Shown: in pieces, positions 7,274 to 14,857 of the stretch | How positions within the stretch are numbered: position 1 is the first letter of the stretch | Layout of the letters: each line of letters begins with the position of its first letter | NCBI GenBank assembly: GCA_017642565.1 | Contig: JAGCOU010000053.1 | Span: forward strand, 1 to 22,241 | DNA: 22,241 nt | DNA from: Alphaproteobacteria bacterium | GTDB taxonomy: Bacteria; Pseudomonadota; Alphaproteobacteria; Rs-D84 | Direction of reading: 5' to 3' | Made by a program: the position numbers and the translations under genes | Notes under the pieces: model-generated | What the model was told of the DNA's origin: nothing | Seen by the model: only the letters and a program-made list of their open reading frames with translations | Databases searched by the model: none

Positions 7274-7834
7274 ATGAAAAACAAAACACTATTCTTACTC
7301 GCATCTCTTTGTGGCGTATGCCTTTTGACTAGTGCATGCACAACTTGTCCTACACAAACACACGACCAAGGCATGTACCAAGAACACCACCACAAAGACA
7401 AAGCTCACAAAAAACATAAAAAACACAATGCAGACCCTGTCATTTTCCAGCAAACATATTCAGCTTCTGACATAAAAAAAGTCAAAGCAAATATGGCTAC
7501 GCGCAGCAACCAAGGTGGCGAAGCAGAAATGGGCACAATCTGGTTCAACGAAACAGATAACGGTCTAAAAATGAATGTAGATTTAGTGTATTTGCGCCCG
7601 AACGTTGTATACACCGCCCAAGTTTATCAATGTGGCGCATGCAATGATAACACATGTTGTGCAATGGAAGCAATGTCTGTTGATTTGCCACAATTGAAAG
7701 TCGCAAACAATGGCGAACGCCTGCAAGAATCTTATATTGTCCGTGGGTTAACTGCGACTCAATTAAATAATGCTAAATTGATATTAACCAGAGATGGCGG
7801 ATACAAAGCAGCATGGGGTACATTAAAACAATAA
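7274..7834 (+). CDS. Lipoprotein with degenerate Cu/Zn-superoxide-dismutase-like fold and His/Lys-rich N-terminus
   Basis: The 186-residue protein has a lipoprotein signal (SLCGVCLLTSAC, lipidated Cys22 likely) and a His/Lys-rich linker at residues 37-51 (EHHHKDKAHKKHKKH). Its C-terminal domain (about 80-186) aligns by eye with bacterial SodC. MGTIWFNETDNGLKMNVDL and YLRPN match the SodC IGSVTITETDKGLEF/L-PG block, and VDLPQLKVANNGE matches DLPALVVNNDG. The copper/zinc ligands are gone: the SodC HxH before GSC reads QVY (117-119), the late HVGGDN His is replaced (LTRDGGY), and the roughly 45-residue metal loop shrinks to about 12 residues carrying Cys120, Cys123, Cys128 and Cys129. It is therefore probably not a dismutase; metal or redox binding by the Cys cluster or the His tract is speculation. 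A strong AAAGGAG precedes ATG 7274. It stands alone between its own promoter and a strong terminator. Confidence 0.75.
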   Translation: MKNKTLFLLASLCGVCLLTSACTTCPTQTHDQGMYQEHHHKDKAHKKHKKHNADPVIFQQTYSASDIKKVKANMATRSNQGGEAEMGTIWFNETDNGLKMNVDLVYLRPNVVYTAQVYQCGACNDNTCCAMEAMSVDLPQLKVANNGERLQESYIVRGLTATQLNNAKLILTRDGGYKAAWGTLKQ

Positions 7835-7844
7835 AAAAAACCGA

Positions 7845-7872
7845 GGGGCGAAAAAATCGCCCCCTATTTTTT
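7845..7872 (+). terminator. Bidirectional intrinsic terminator between convergent genes
   Basis: GGGGCGA (7845-7851) pairs with TCGCCCC (7857-7863) around an A5 loop and is followed by TATTTTTTT. The A-run upstream (7832-7840) gives a T-run on the opposite strand, so the same hairpin can end the minus-strand protease transcript. Nearly the same 19-mer recurs at 20743-20761. Confidence 0.9.
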
Positions 7873-8816
7873 TACTTTTTATCGAAAACCAATTGTTTTA
7901 TTAATTCAAAACCTTTGTCTTCTTCTTTGGGTTCTGTACTAACCGTGCCAACCAATCCAGCATGATATTTTCCGCCTATGATTTGTGTTCCTGTTGCGAC
8001 AAAACCTTCCACTTTGTTATCTTCGTCATACAAACCACTGCCAGAATTAGCACCCCAAACCTGACACCCAGAAAAACCACCAACCTGTGTATATGTACAC
8101 TCAGATACTTTTAAAGCATGATCTTGAAAAACACTTTCATAATAATCATTTTCATTGTTCACTAAATATTTTAAAAACTCTCTTGCGCTGTTATAATCTT
8201 TATCGTCTTCTATTTGTATCACAAAGCCTTCTTTTGCATAATCGTTTGGAACTATTCTCCCTTTTTTATTTTGCAGAAAAAACACATATTTTTGTCTTAC
8301 TTCTTCTATTTCTTCATCCGTCATTATTTTTAACGTTCCATACCCAATTACACGAACCTTTTGTTCGTCTTCATAAAAAATATCATCACCATAAAATTTT
8401 TGACTTAATTCAACAAAAGGTATATCCGCATTATCGTCTATACTATATATTGCAAAATCTTCACTGGGGTATATTTGATACAGTTTTGCGATAATAATTT
8501 TACTGCTTCCAGGCAATCGCACATTCACAGTTTTACGGTAATCTCCATTATTTTCATCCACACAATGCTTAACCGTGTATAAATACAATTTACCCTTTTC
8601 TTTAACTATTACCCCACTGCAATAATACTCTTGTATCACAGGTGAAAACAACAAATGCGCAGCTGCATTATACGGAGTTTTTGTATAAAGCTCTTTGGTG
8701 ACATAGCATCGTTTATCTGCATCATACGTTTTATCTGGGACAGAACATCTGTCAGCACCAAAAGATGCTGATACAATTAAAAACGAACACAACAAAAAAC
8801 AAAACAATCTTTTCAT
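7872..8816 (-). CDS. Secreted trypsin-like (S1/V8-type) serine protease
   Basis: The 314-residue protein has a signal peptide (residues 1-20, KRLFCFLLCSFLIVSASFG). A chymotrypsin-fold triad is visible: His84 in YTVKHCV, Asp120 in PSEDFAIYSI, and Ser258 in GANSGSGLYD. The residue before Ser is Asn, as in HtrA and V8-type enzymes, instead of the Asp of trypsin. Cys66/Cys85 could form the usual disulfide near the histidine, and Cys240/Cys251 another. The span from Asp to Ser is long (about 138 residues), with an acidic, helix-like insertion at roughly 165-235. There is no PDZ domain, so it is not DegP. It starts 4 bases after the stop of the LysM/LytM gene and probably shares its transcript. It likely acts in the periplasm or outside the cell; the substrate is unknown. 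Confidence 0.8.
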   Translation of the reverse strand: MKRLFCFLLCSFLIVSASFGADRCSVPDKTYDADKRCYVTKELYTKTPYNAAAHLLFSPVIQEYYCSGVIVKEKGKLYLYTVKHCVDENNGDYRKTVNVRLPGSSKIIIAKLYQIYPSEDFAIYSIDDNADIPFVELSQKFYGDDIFYEDEQKVRVIGYGTLKIMTDEEIEEVRQKYVFFLQNKKGRIVPNDYAKEGFVIQIEDDKDYNSAREFLKYLVNNENDYYESVFQDHALKVSECTYTQVGGFSGCQVWGANSGSGLYDEDNKVEGFVATGTQIIGGKYHAGLVGTVSTEPKEEDKGFELIKQLVFDKK

Positions 8817-8820
8817 ATTG

Positions 8821-10440
8821 TTATTTCTTTAGATAAAGAGTCGGGTTGTATGCTTTGGTTCCTTTGCGAATTTCAAAATGTAATTGCGGTCTATCAACTT
8901 TACCTGTTTGACCAATCTTTCCAATTTGTTGCCCGACATTTATTTTATCACCGCGTTTAGCCGTCATAGAACTAAGATGCGCATACACAGTCATCCAACC
9001 ATCACTGTGTTGCATAATTATTAAATTTCCCATTCCGCGAACCTCATTTCCTGCGTATGCAACAACCCCGTTTTCTGCGGCACGCACAAGTGTTCCAGCC
9101 TCAGCCGCAATATTTATACCATCATTAACCAAACCACCATTCTTTGGCCCAAATCCAGACAAAATTTTACCACGCACAGGCCAAGAAAATTTAGACGAAG
9201 AACGTTTTGCGATTGCAGGCAACGCCTGTTTTGGATTTGATGAAATCTTGGTCACAGGTTGCGTTTTTTGGACAATTTGTTTTGTTTTTACTTCCTCTTT
9301 TTTAACAGTTTTTTCTTTCTGTTTATTTTTTGTATCCGGCTGTTTCTGCTGTATTGGCTTGTTTTCAATTTTTTTAGCATCCTTCTTTTCTGTGACTTTT
9401 TTAACAGTTTGTTTTTCAGCGACTTTTGTTGCCGATTTTTTTATTTCCACAGAAGAACGTGTTGGAACATTCGCAAGTTTTGGCACCTTGATTTTTTGAC
9501 CGATTGATAAATTAAATGGAGCTGATAATTTATTCATAACGGCTAAATCATTCACAGGTATTTCATATTTACGAGACAAAGAATACAAAGTGTCGCCCTT
9601 TTCTACCGTAATTTCTTGAACATCTACGCGTTTAATATTATTAGGTTTAATTTCTTCTTTGGCTGTTTTTTCTATTTTTTTATCTGCCACTTTAATTTTT
9701 TCCACTGGCTTTTCTTCAGCCTTTGCCACCGCAGCCGCTTTGATTTCTTGAACTTTTTCCTGTGATATTATGTTTGGTATTTCTTTGGTTGGTTTTTCTT
9801 CCGTTTTTACAGCCGATACGCGTGTTGTTAATTTCTGTCCAATAGACAACGTATAAGGCTCTTTTAAATTATTTATCTTTGCAAATTCATTGACGGTCAT
9901 ATTATTTTTACGTGCCAAAGAATACACTGTATCGCCTTTTACAACAATGATATCATCACTTTTCTTTTCTGGAACTTTTAAATCTTCAACTTTATCAATA
10001 ACAGTATTTCCGCCGTATACAGGAACAATTAAATAATCTTCTTGGATTTTTTCTTCTGTTTCTTGTTCTATCTCTTCCTGCGATTTGTTTTCTTGTTCAG
10101 CAACATCTGTTTCTTCTGCTATATCTTCTAGTGCTGTATCTTCTTCGGTTGTTTCGTCATCTTTCTCTGGCACCAAAACATAGTCATCCACGCTCGCATA
10201 CAAAACATAATCATCTATATTTGAAGAACCATATAATTCTGGCGAAGCATATACCCCATAATCAGTTACAGCAGAATTATAAATTTCTGGTTGGGTATCT
10301 GGGTCTGCCAACAAAGCAGGATATCTGTTTTCAATAAACATCCCCACGCTATCAGGAATAGAAGCAATTTTTGGTTGCAAATCACAGGCACACAAAACCA
10401 GTGCGCTATAAACAAACGCTTTACAAAGAAAATTCCTCAT
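8821..10440 (-). CDS. LysM/LytM-domain lipoprotein, degenerate M23 (NlpD/EnvC/DipM-like amidase activator)
   Basis: From ATG 10440 the product is 539 residues with a lipobox LCAC (Cys19). A GTG at 10470 in the same frame would place the lipobox too far in, and a TATAAT lies between the two, so ATG is preferred. Order: acidic low-complexity region (about 90-140), LysM 1 (about 163-204), Lys/Glu linker, LysM 2 (about 275-320), long Lys-rich linker, M23/LytM domain (about 417-539). The M23 zinc motif HxxxD reads NDGIN (Asn439, Asn443), and the HxH reads QLH (Gln519, His521), so two zinc ligands and one catalytic His are missing. Only His488 and His521 remain. This is the state of NlpD/EnvC-type factors, which activate septal amidases rather than cut peptidoglycan. 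The protease gene follows by 4 bases. Confidence 0.85.
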   Translation of the reverse strand: MRNFLCKAFVYSALVLCACDLQPKIASIPDSVGMFIENRYPALLADPDTQPEIYNSAVTDYGVYASPELYGSSNIDDYVLYASVDDYVLVPEKDDETTEEDTALEDIAEETDVAEQENKSQEEIEQETEEKIQEDYLIVPVYGGNTVIDKVEDLKVPEKKSDDIIVVKGDTVYSLARKNNMTVNEFAKINNLKEPYTLSIGQKLTTRVSAVKTEEKPTKEIPNIISQEKVQEIKAAAVAKAEEKPVEKIKVADKKIEKTAKEEIKPNNIKRVDVQEITVEKGDTLYSLSRKYEIPVNDLAVMNKLSAPFNLSIGQKIKVPKLANVPTRSSVEIKKSATKVAEKQTVKKVTEKKDAKKIENKPIQQKQPDTKNKQKEKTVKKEEVKTKQIVQKTQPVTKISSNPKQALPAIAKRSSSKFSWPVRGKILSGFGPKNGGLVNDGINIAAEAGTLVRAAENGVVAYAGNEVRGMGNLIIMQHSDGWMTVYAHLSSMTAKRGDKINVGQQIGKIGQTGKVDRPQLHFEIRKGTKAYNPTLYLKK

Positions 10441-10453
10441 TTCCACATTTAAA

Positions 10454-10462
10454 ATTATACCA
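10454..10462 (-). promoter_or_regulatory. Extended -10 element upstream of the LysM/LytM gene
   Basis: The minus strand reads TGGTATAAT (TATAAT at 10454-10459), a perfect extended -10 without a good -35. Transcription would start near 10447, only about 7 bases before ATG 10440. It would let the LysM/LytM and protease genes be made apart from the upstream tat operon. Confidence 0.45.
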
Positions 10463-10486
10463 CAAAACACAGATAAAATAAAATAT

Positions 10487-11194
10487 TTATGCGTCCCGCT
10501 TCATAAAAAGTATGCTGATTTCAAAAAGCAACAACATAGGCAAAGCCAGCAAAATTTGAGAAACTACATCAGGTGGTGTTAATACTGCCGCCATAATAAA
10601 TATCAACACAATCACATATTTACGACTTTGCACGGCAGTTTTCTTAGAAAGAACCCCTATTCTGTTTAAACCAACCAACACAAGAGGAATTTGAAAAGCA
10701 ATTCCAAAGACTTTTAACATGCCAATGGAAAAAGCCAAATAACCTGTGACCGCCGGCAATAAAACAACCGGAAAGTTCGCAGATTCATTCATTTCTAAAA
10801 AGAATTTAAATGCGAACGGAAACAAAACATAAAAAGCAAACGCTGCCCCCATCACAAACAATAATGGCGAAAGCAAAAATATTGGTATTAAAAATTGTTT
10901 TTCGTTTTTATGTAAACCTGGAGCAACAAACGCCCATATATGCCACAACAACACAGGTACAGTTATAATCAAAGCGACCATCGTAGCCAAAGAAAACTGA
11001 ATCATTAAACCGTCTGTAATCCCTGTATACAACAAAGAAGCATCATCCCAAACATTTAACAAAGGTCCGGCTAAAAACGATTCTACATAGGGCGCCACAA
11101 ACCAGCCAAAACAAAAAGCCAAAACAAAAATCAGCGCAGTCCATAATATTCTGCGTCTAAGTTCTGCGAAATGTTGCATCAAAGTCATTTTCAT
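10487..11194 (-). CDS. tatC: Sec-independent protein translocase TatC
   Basis: TatC is the core membrane subunit that, with TatB, recognises twin-arginine signal peptides. The 235-residue protein has six predicted membrane segments. Family signatures are the N-terminal MTLMQHFAELRRRILW, the FVAPGLHKNEKQ loop after TM2, the FAFKFFLEMN periplasmic loop and the AAVLTPPDVVSQ block before the last helices. Its ATG overlaps the tatB stop by 4 bases (ATGA), as expected for obligate partners. It is slightly shorter than E. coli TatC (258). It is the last gene of the recJ-nrnA-lolA-tatB-tatC run; 46 bp separate it from the LysM/LytM gene. Confidence 0.96.
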   Translation of the reverse strand: MKMTLMQHFAELRRRILWTALIFVLAFCFGWFVAPYVESFLAGPLLNVWDDASLLYTGITDGLMIQFSLATMVALIITVPVLLWHIWAFVAPGLHKNEKQFLIPIFLLSPLLFVMGAAFAFYVLFPFAFKFFLEMNESANFPVVLLPAVTGYLAFSIGMLKVFGIAFQIPLVLVGLNRIGVLSKKTAVQSRKYVIVLIFIMAAVLTPPDVVSQILLALPMLLLFEISILFMKRDA

Positions 11195-11469
11195 TTTTTC
11201 TTTGCGACCTTTGTCTGTTTTTTCTTGGTTGTTTTTCTAGACACAAACACTTCTTTCGTGGCATTTTCCAACAAGTCATCTATTGGTTTTTCTAATTCTA
11301 TGCGCTGTTGAACAGATTCTGTAAAATCGGTAATTTGCCACACTAAATTTCTTATATACTTAAAAACGCGCGCAAAAAAGCGCGCTACCTCAGGCCAATA
11401 TTTTGCTGGCACAACACAAATTGCGACTAATAAAATTACTAAAAATTCGGTCCAACTGATACCAAACAT
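11191..11469 (-). CDS. tatB: Sec-independent protein translocase TatB
   Basis: TatB forms the signal-peptide receptor with TatC. The 92-residue protein has the typical layout: a short periplasmic start MFGISWTEFLVILL, one membrane helix (about 6-22), a hinge, an amphipathic helix (PEVARFFARVFKYIRNLV) and a charged Lys-rich tail. The hinge reads VVPAKYWPEV, so the usual Gly-Pro order is altered. Position next to tatC with a 4-base overlap supports TatB over TatA, and a separate TatA with the canonical FG hinge is encoded at 19526-19729. GGTGG precedes ATG 11469. Confidence 0.85.
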   Translation of the reverse strand: MFGISWTEFLVILLVAICVVPAKYWPEVARFFARVFKYIRNLVWQITDFTESVQQRIELEKPIDDLLENATKEVFVSRKTTKKKQTKVAKKK

Positions 11470-11477
11470 TTTCCACC

Positions 11478-12092
11478 TTAATCGTAAAAATCATCCCCAC
11501 CACTTGTAGATACAGTTTTATGACGAGACAATTGAAAATAATTTTTTCCAAAATCTGTTTTGGCTTTTAAATTTTGAAACACAACATCCGTTTTTGCAGA
11601 TGTTGCATCCACCACAGACCAAGAATTTAATTTCACAGGCTGCTTATCAAAAACCACCGCCATGTGTCCCAAACCTTCTTGACCGCGCAAGTTCATTTGC
11701 AAAGTGAAAGTGTTTTTATCGCTAGAAGTTTCAAAAACATTTATATCTGCATTTTGCAAATCGATTTTTTTGCGCACCAATATACCCGCAGGCGTACTCG
11801 TCAAAGGAACAGTTGTTATTTGATCCAAAGACTTATCATAAAAATACAAATCTTTACCATCAGCGATTAATTGAATCGGGGCATCTTTGTAATCTAATCT
11901 AACACGACCGGGACGCAACATTGAAAAAGTTCCGTTTTGTTTTTGACCGTTTGCAACCTGAACGAAACCGCCCTGAAGACCAGTTATAGAATTAAGATAT
12001 TTTTCCGCACTTTTTACGAGATTCTTATCAACAGCCGCATTGGCAGAAAAACACATTATCCCAGCAACCAACGCAAATATCGCTTTTCTCAT
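11478..12092 (-). CDS. lolA: Outer-membrane lipoprotein carrier protein LolA
   Basis: LolA shuttles lipoproteins released by LolCDE across the periplasm to the outer membrane. The 204-residue protein has a signal peptide ending in SANA (residues 1-19). The mature part matches LolA: an N-terminal helix VKSAEKYLNSITGLQGGFVQ, then GTFSMLRPGRVRLDYKDAPIQLIADGKDLYFYD and a following half-barrel with DFGKNYFQLS near the end. The QxGxFxxxRPGxxRxDY pattern is diagnostic. It starts 3 bases after the nrnA stop and is followed after 8 bases by tatB. Several lipoproteins in this window would be its cargo. Confidence 0.92.
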   Translation of the reverse strand: MRKAIFALVAGIMCFSANAAVDKNLVKSAEKYLNSITGLQGGFVQVANGQKQNGTFSMLRPGRVRLDYKDAPIQLIADGKDLYFYDKSLDQITTVPLTSTPAGILVRKKIDLQNADINVFETSSDKNTFTLQMNLRGQEGLGHMAVVFDKQPVKLNSWSVVDATSAKTDVVFQNLKAKTDFGKNYFQLSRHKTVSTSGGDDFYD

Positions 12093-12095
12093 TCC

Positions 12096-13046
12096 TTATA
12101 CCCCCTTAAAAGCATTTATTACTCGTTCATGAACATTTTCTAAACTGTCCTGTACGACAGCACCAGCCGCATACAGATGTCCACCACCACCAAAAGATTC
12201 TGCAATTTGGTTTATGGGCTTATGACGGCTGCGAAAAGAAATTCCAACCTGATTTTCGCGTTGCTCTTTTAACAGAACGACATATTCTACACCATGAATT
12301 TCGCCCAATATACCCAAAACCAATTCACCACGCCCATCAAGTTTCTTATAATCTTTACGATTTATAGTCGCAATTGCGAGACGACCTTTCATTAAAAATT
12401 CTGCTTCGCTTGCAGCCTTGGATTCAACCAAAACAGTCTTTTTATCTCTATTGTTCAACAGGTTTACAAGACTTGCTATATTAACCCCTGCATCCACCAA
12501 CGAAGCCATATCAAGCAAAACATCACTATTGTGCACGAACTTAAAATTACCAGTATCCGTGATAATACCAATAGCCAGCAAATTACGAATATCATCGTCA
12601 ATTTCAAATTTCGCCTTGCGCGCTATATCATATATAATCTGTGCAGCAGCAGCTTTTTCAGTATCATCAAAACACAAATTTCCCACCAAATCATCATTAT
12701 GATGATGATCGCATTCAATTACAAAATCTGCACTATTTACAAACTTTTCAACACCACCCAGATGTTTTCTTGTCCCATAATCTACAACGATATACAAATC
12801 ATATTTTGTTTTTTCTGGTACATGCGCATGAAAACAAACAGAATCTCGCAAAGGAACATTATCTAAATATTTTGGAATATTACCATCATAAAGAACCACA
12901 GGCTTTTTACCAAAATTCAATTCGATAATTTTTTTCAAAGCCAATGTAGAACACAAAGCATCACCATCCAGGTTCTTATGCCCTGATATCGCAATAGATT
13001 TTGCGTTTTTTATTTTTTCTATCAAAAGTTCTATTTTCTTCATCAT
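12096..13046 (-). CDS. nrnA: DHH-family phosphoesterase, NrnA-like (nanoRNase / pAp phosphatase)
   Basis: NrnA-type enzymes degrade 2-5 nt RNA and dephosphorylate pAp. The 316-residue protein carries the DHH motifs in order: SGHKNLDGDALCS (21-33), VVDYG (Asp89), CDHHHND (Asp113-His114-His115), ITDTGNFK (about 162-169), and the DHHA1 motif FGGGGHLYAAGA (about 282-293). Length and order match NrnA rather than RecJ, which lies directly upstream with a 4-base overlap (ATGATG/TGA junction), or PolA-associated DHH proteins. The organism may use it in place of Orn. The overlap with recJ and the 3-base gap to lolA imply one transcript. Substrate preference cannot be told from sequence. Confidence 0.85.
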   Translation of the reverse strand: MMKKIELLIEKIKNAKSIAISGHKNLDGDALCSTLALKKIIELNFGKKPVVLYDGNIPKYLDNVPLRDSVCFHAHVPEKTKYDLYIVVDYGTRKHLGGVEKFVNSADFVIECDHHHNDDLVGNLCFDDTEKAAAAQIIYDIARKAKFEIDDDIRNLLAIGIITDTGNFKFVHNSDVLLDMASLVDAGVNIASLVNLLNNRDKKTVLVESKAASEAEFLMKGRLAIATINRKDYKKLDGRGELVLGILGEIHGVEYVVLLKEQRENQVGISFRSRHKPINQIAESFGGGGHLYAAGAVVQDSLENVHERVINAFKGV

Positions 13047-14797
13047 AGTGCCATATCTTCCAAACTAAATTGTACACTTACACGTCCATTATAATCGTTT
13101 TCTTTTAATTTACCTAACATCATTATTTTAGTATTTGTGTTTGCTTCGTCCAGTAAAAAATCACCCACAGGCGTTCCTACTAAATTAAACCCAACAAAAG
13201 ATAATTGCCCACCATCGCTAGTTCTAACAACCCCACGCAAATGTGCGCCACTTCCCATTACACTAGCAAATTTTAAAACACAACCGCACAAAACCAAATT
13301 AGGCTCTGGATTTCCCTGACCAAAAGGTCCCAAATCTGCCAAACTTTGAACGAGTTTCATACTGGCACCAGATGCATCAATTTGCGCATCGACAACTATT
13401 TCTGGTTTTGGTTTTTCACCATTTAATTGCTCATTAACTGATTTTTCTAGAAAATCACAAAAATCTTGTTCACGTTCAGTGCTCAAAGTAAATCCCGCAG
13501 CAGCAGCGTGTCCACCACCTTCTGTCAAGATACCCAAAGATAGAGCTTCGTGAATTATTTTTCCCAAATCTATGTTTGATACGGAACGCCCAGAACCATT
13601 TATAACCCCATCATTTCGAGTCGCAACACACGTAGGCAAATTATATTTATCTTTTAAACGACCAGCAATAATTCCCATAACACCACCATGCCAATTATCG
13701 CCACAAACAAATAAACTGCATCTGCCCTTTGCACAACATTTATCTGCTATGTCTATCGCATTAATCATAATAGTATTTTGAATATCTATTCTTTCTTGGT
13801 TCATGTGATGCAATTTATTTGCTAAATCATTGGCTATTAATGGATTTTCAGTCAGCAATAATTCCAACGCAGGCGCAGCAGAATCAAGTCGACCTGCGGC
13901 ATTAAGGCGAGGTCCCAAAGCAAATCCTACTGCGTAAACAGACGGTTCTTTTATGCCAGCCAAATCCATCAAAGTCCGCAAACCTAAATTTTGTCGCAAT
14001 CCCAAAACTTTTAATCCTGTTGAAACAAAAGCACGATTTAAATCTACCAATGGCATAGTATCGCATATCGTTCCAAGCGCAACAAAATCTATATAATTCA
14101 ATAAATTTATTTGCTGAATATTTTCATTGAAAAAATTTCTATTTTTCAATTCGCGATTTAACGCAACCAAAGTTAAAAAAGCAACCCCAACCCCTGCTAA
14201 AAACGAAAGCCCAGATTCATCATCTTCGCGTTTTGGGTTTACAATCGCATCTGCATCAGGCAAAACATTATCCGGAGAATGATGGTCAGTAATTACGACA
14301 GTCAGGCCGAGTTCTTTTGCTTTTTTTACTTCGTCCACACCGCTTATTCCGCAATCGACCGTTATCATCAATTCCACGCCATTTTTGGCGATTTGTTCAA
14401 TTGCAGAAATATTTAATCCATAACCTTCCCCTTCACGAGTAGGTAAATACCATGATACATCCACACCTATCTTGCGTAAATATTTTACAAAAATCGCAGT
14501 AGAAGTTATACCATCAACATCATAATCTCCATATATCGCGATTTTTTTATGTTCGCACACAGCATCAGCAATCAGGCGAGTTGCCACATCCATATCTTTT
14601 AAAACAAAAGGATCAGGCATATACTCTTTGATAGACGGATGCAAGAAACGCAAAACCTGCGTCTCGTCTTCTATGCCTCGAGATTTTAAAATATTTTTAA
14701 TTAAATTTTCTGTATCGTTTACATCTATACCTAGATTATTATTATCCGACACGGTCCATGCTTTACCAAGCATGGAATTTTCTACTATCTTACGCAC
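13043..14797 (-). CDS. recJ: Single-stranded-DNA-specific exonuclease RecJ
   Basis: RecJ is the 5'-3' ssDNA exonuclease used in recombination, mismatch and base-excision repair. The 584-residue protein shows DYDVDG (91-96), ITVDCG (Asp148), ITDHH (171-173), LGPRLNAAGRLDSA (about 294-307), the DHHA1 motif GGGHAAAAGF (427-436) and a C-terminal OB-like region with FGQGNPEP. The start is GTG 14797, with AAGAG about 8 bases upstream. The next in-frame ATG (14773) would remove eight residues but has a poorer ribosome-binding site. It leads an operon with a near-consensus promoter at 14827-14855. The pairing with a second DHH enzyme is notable. Confidence 0.96.
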   Translation of the reverse strand: MRKIVENSMLGKAWTVSDNNNLGIDVNDTENLIKNILKSRGIEDETQVLRFLHPSIKEYMPDPFVLKDMDVATRLIADAVCEHKKIAIYGDYDVDGITSTAIFVKYLRKIGVDVSWYLPTREGEGYGLNISAIEQIAKNGVELMITVDCGISGVDEVKKAKELGLTVVITDHHSPDNVLPDADAIVNPKREDDESGLSFLAGVGVAFLTLVALNRELKNRNFFNENIQQINLLNYIDFVALGTICDTMPLVDLNRAFVSTGLKVLGLRQNLGLRTLMDLAGIKEPSVYAVGFALGPRLNAAGRLDSAAPALELLLTENPLIANDLANKLHHMNQERIDIQNTIMINAIDIADKCCAKGRCSLFVCGDNWHGGVMGIIAGRLKDKYNLPTCVATRNDGVINGSGRSVSNIDLGKIIHEALSLGILTEGGGHAAAAGFTLSTEREQDFCDFLEKSVNEQLNGEKPKPEIVVDAQIDASGASMKLVQSLADLGPFGQGNPEPNLVLCGCVLKFASVMGSGAHLRGVVRTSDGGQLSFVGFNLVGTPVGDFLLDEANTNTKIMMLGKLKENDYNGRVSVQFSLEDMAL

Positions 14798-14826
14798 GCT
14801 ATACTCTTTTTTTTATTGTCGGTATA

Positions 14827-14855
14827 ATTATAATACAATTTTATGAAAATAGCAA
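14827..14855 (-). promoter_or_regulatory. Promoter of the recJ-nrnA-lolA-tatBC operon
   Basis: Minus strand TTGCTA (14850-14855), a 17-base spacer and a perfect TATAAT (14827-14832). Transcription would start near 14820, about 23 bases upstream of GTG 14797. The -35 abuts the 3' end of the ftsI-type gene, and no terminator lies between, so read-through from the upstream unit is also possible. Confidence 0.7.
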
Positions 14856-14857
14856 TT

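Noticed and set aside
10441..10470. GTG 10470 as start of the LysM/LytM gene
   Set aside because: It would put ten residues before the lipoprotein signal and lies upstream of a TATAAT; ATG 10440 fits better.
12691..12712. Striking TCATCATTATGATGATGA inverted repeat
   Set aside because: It is the codons of the DHH motif region (His-His-His-Asn-Asp) of the NrnA-like protein, so it is explained by coding.
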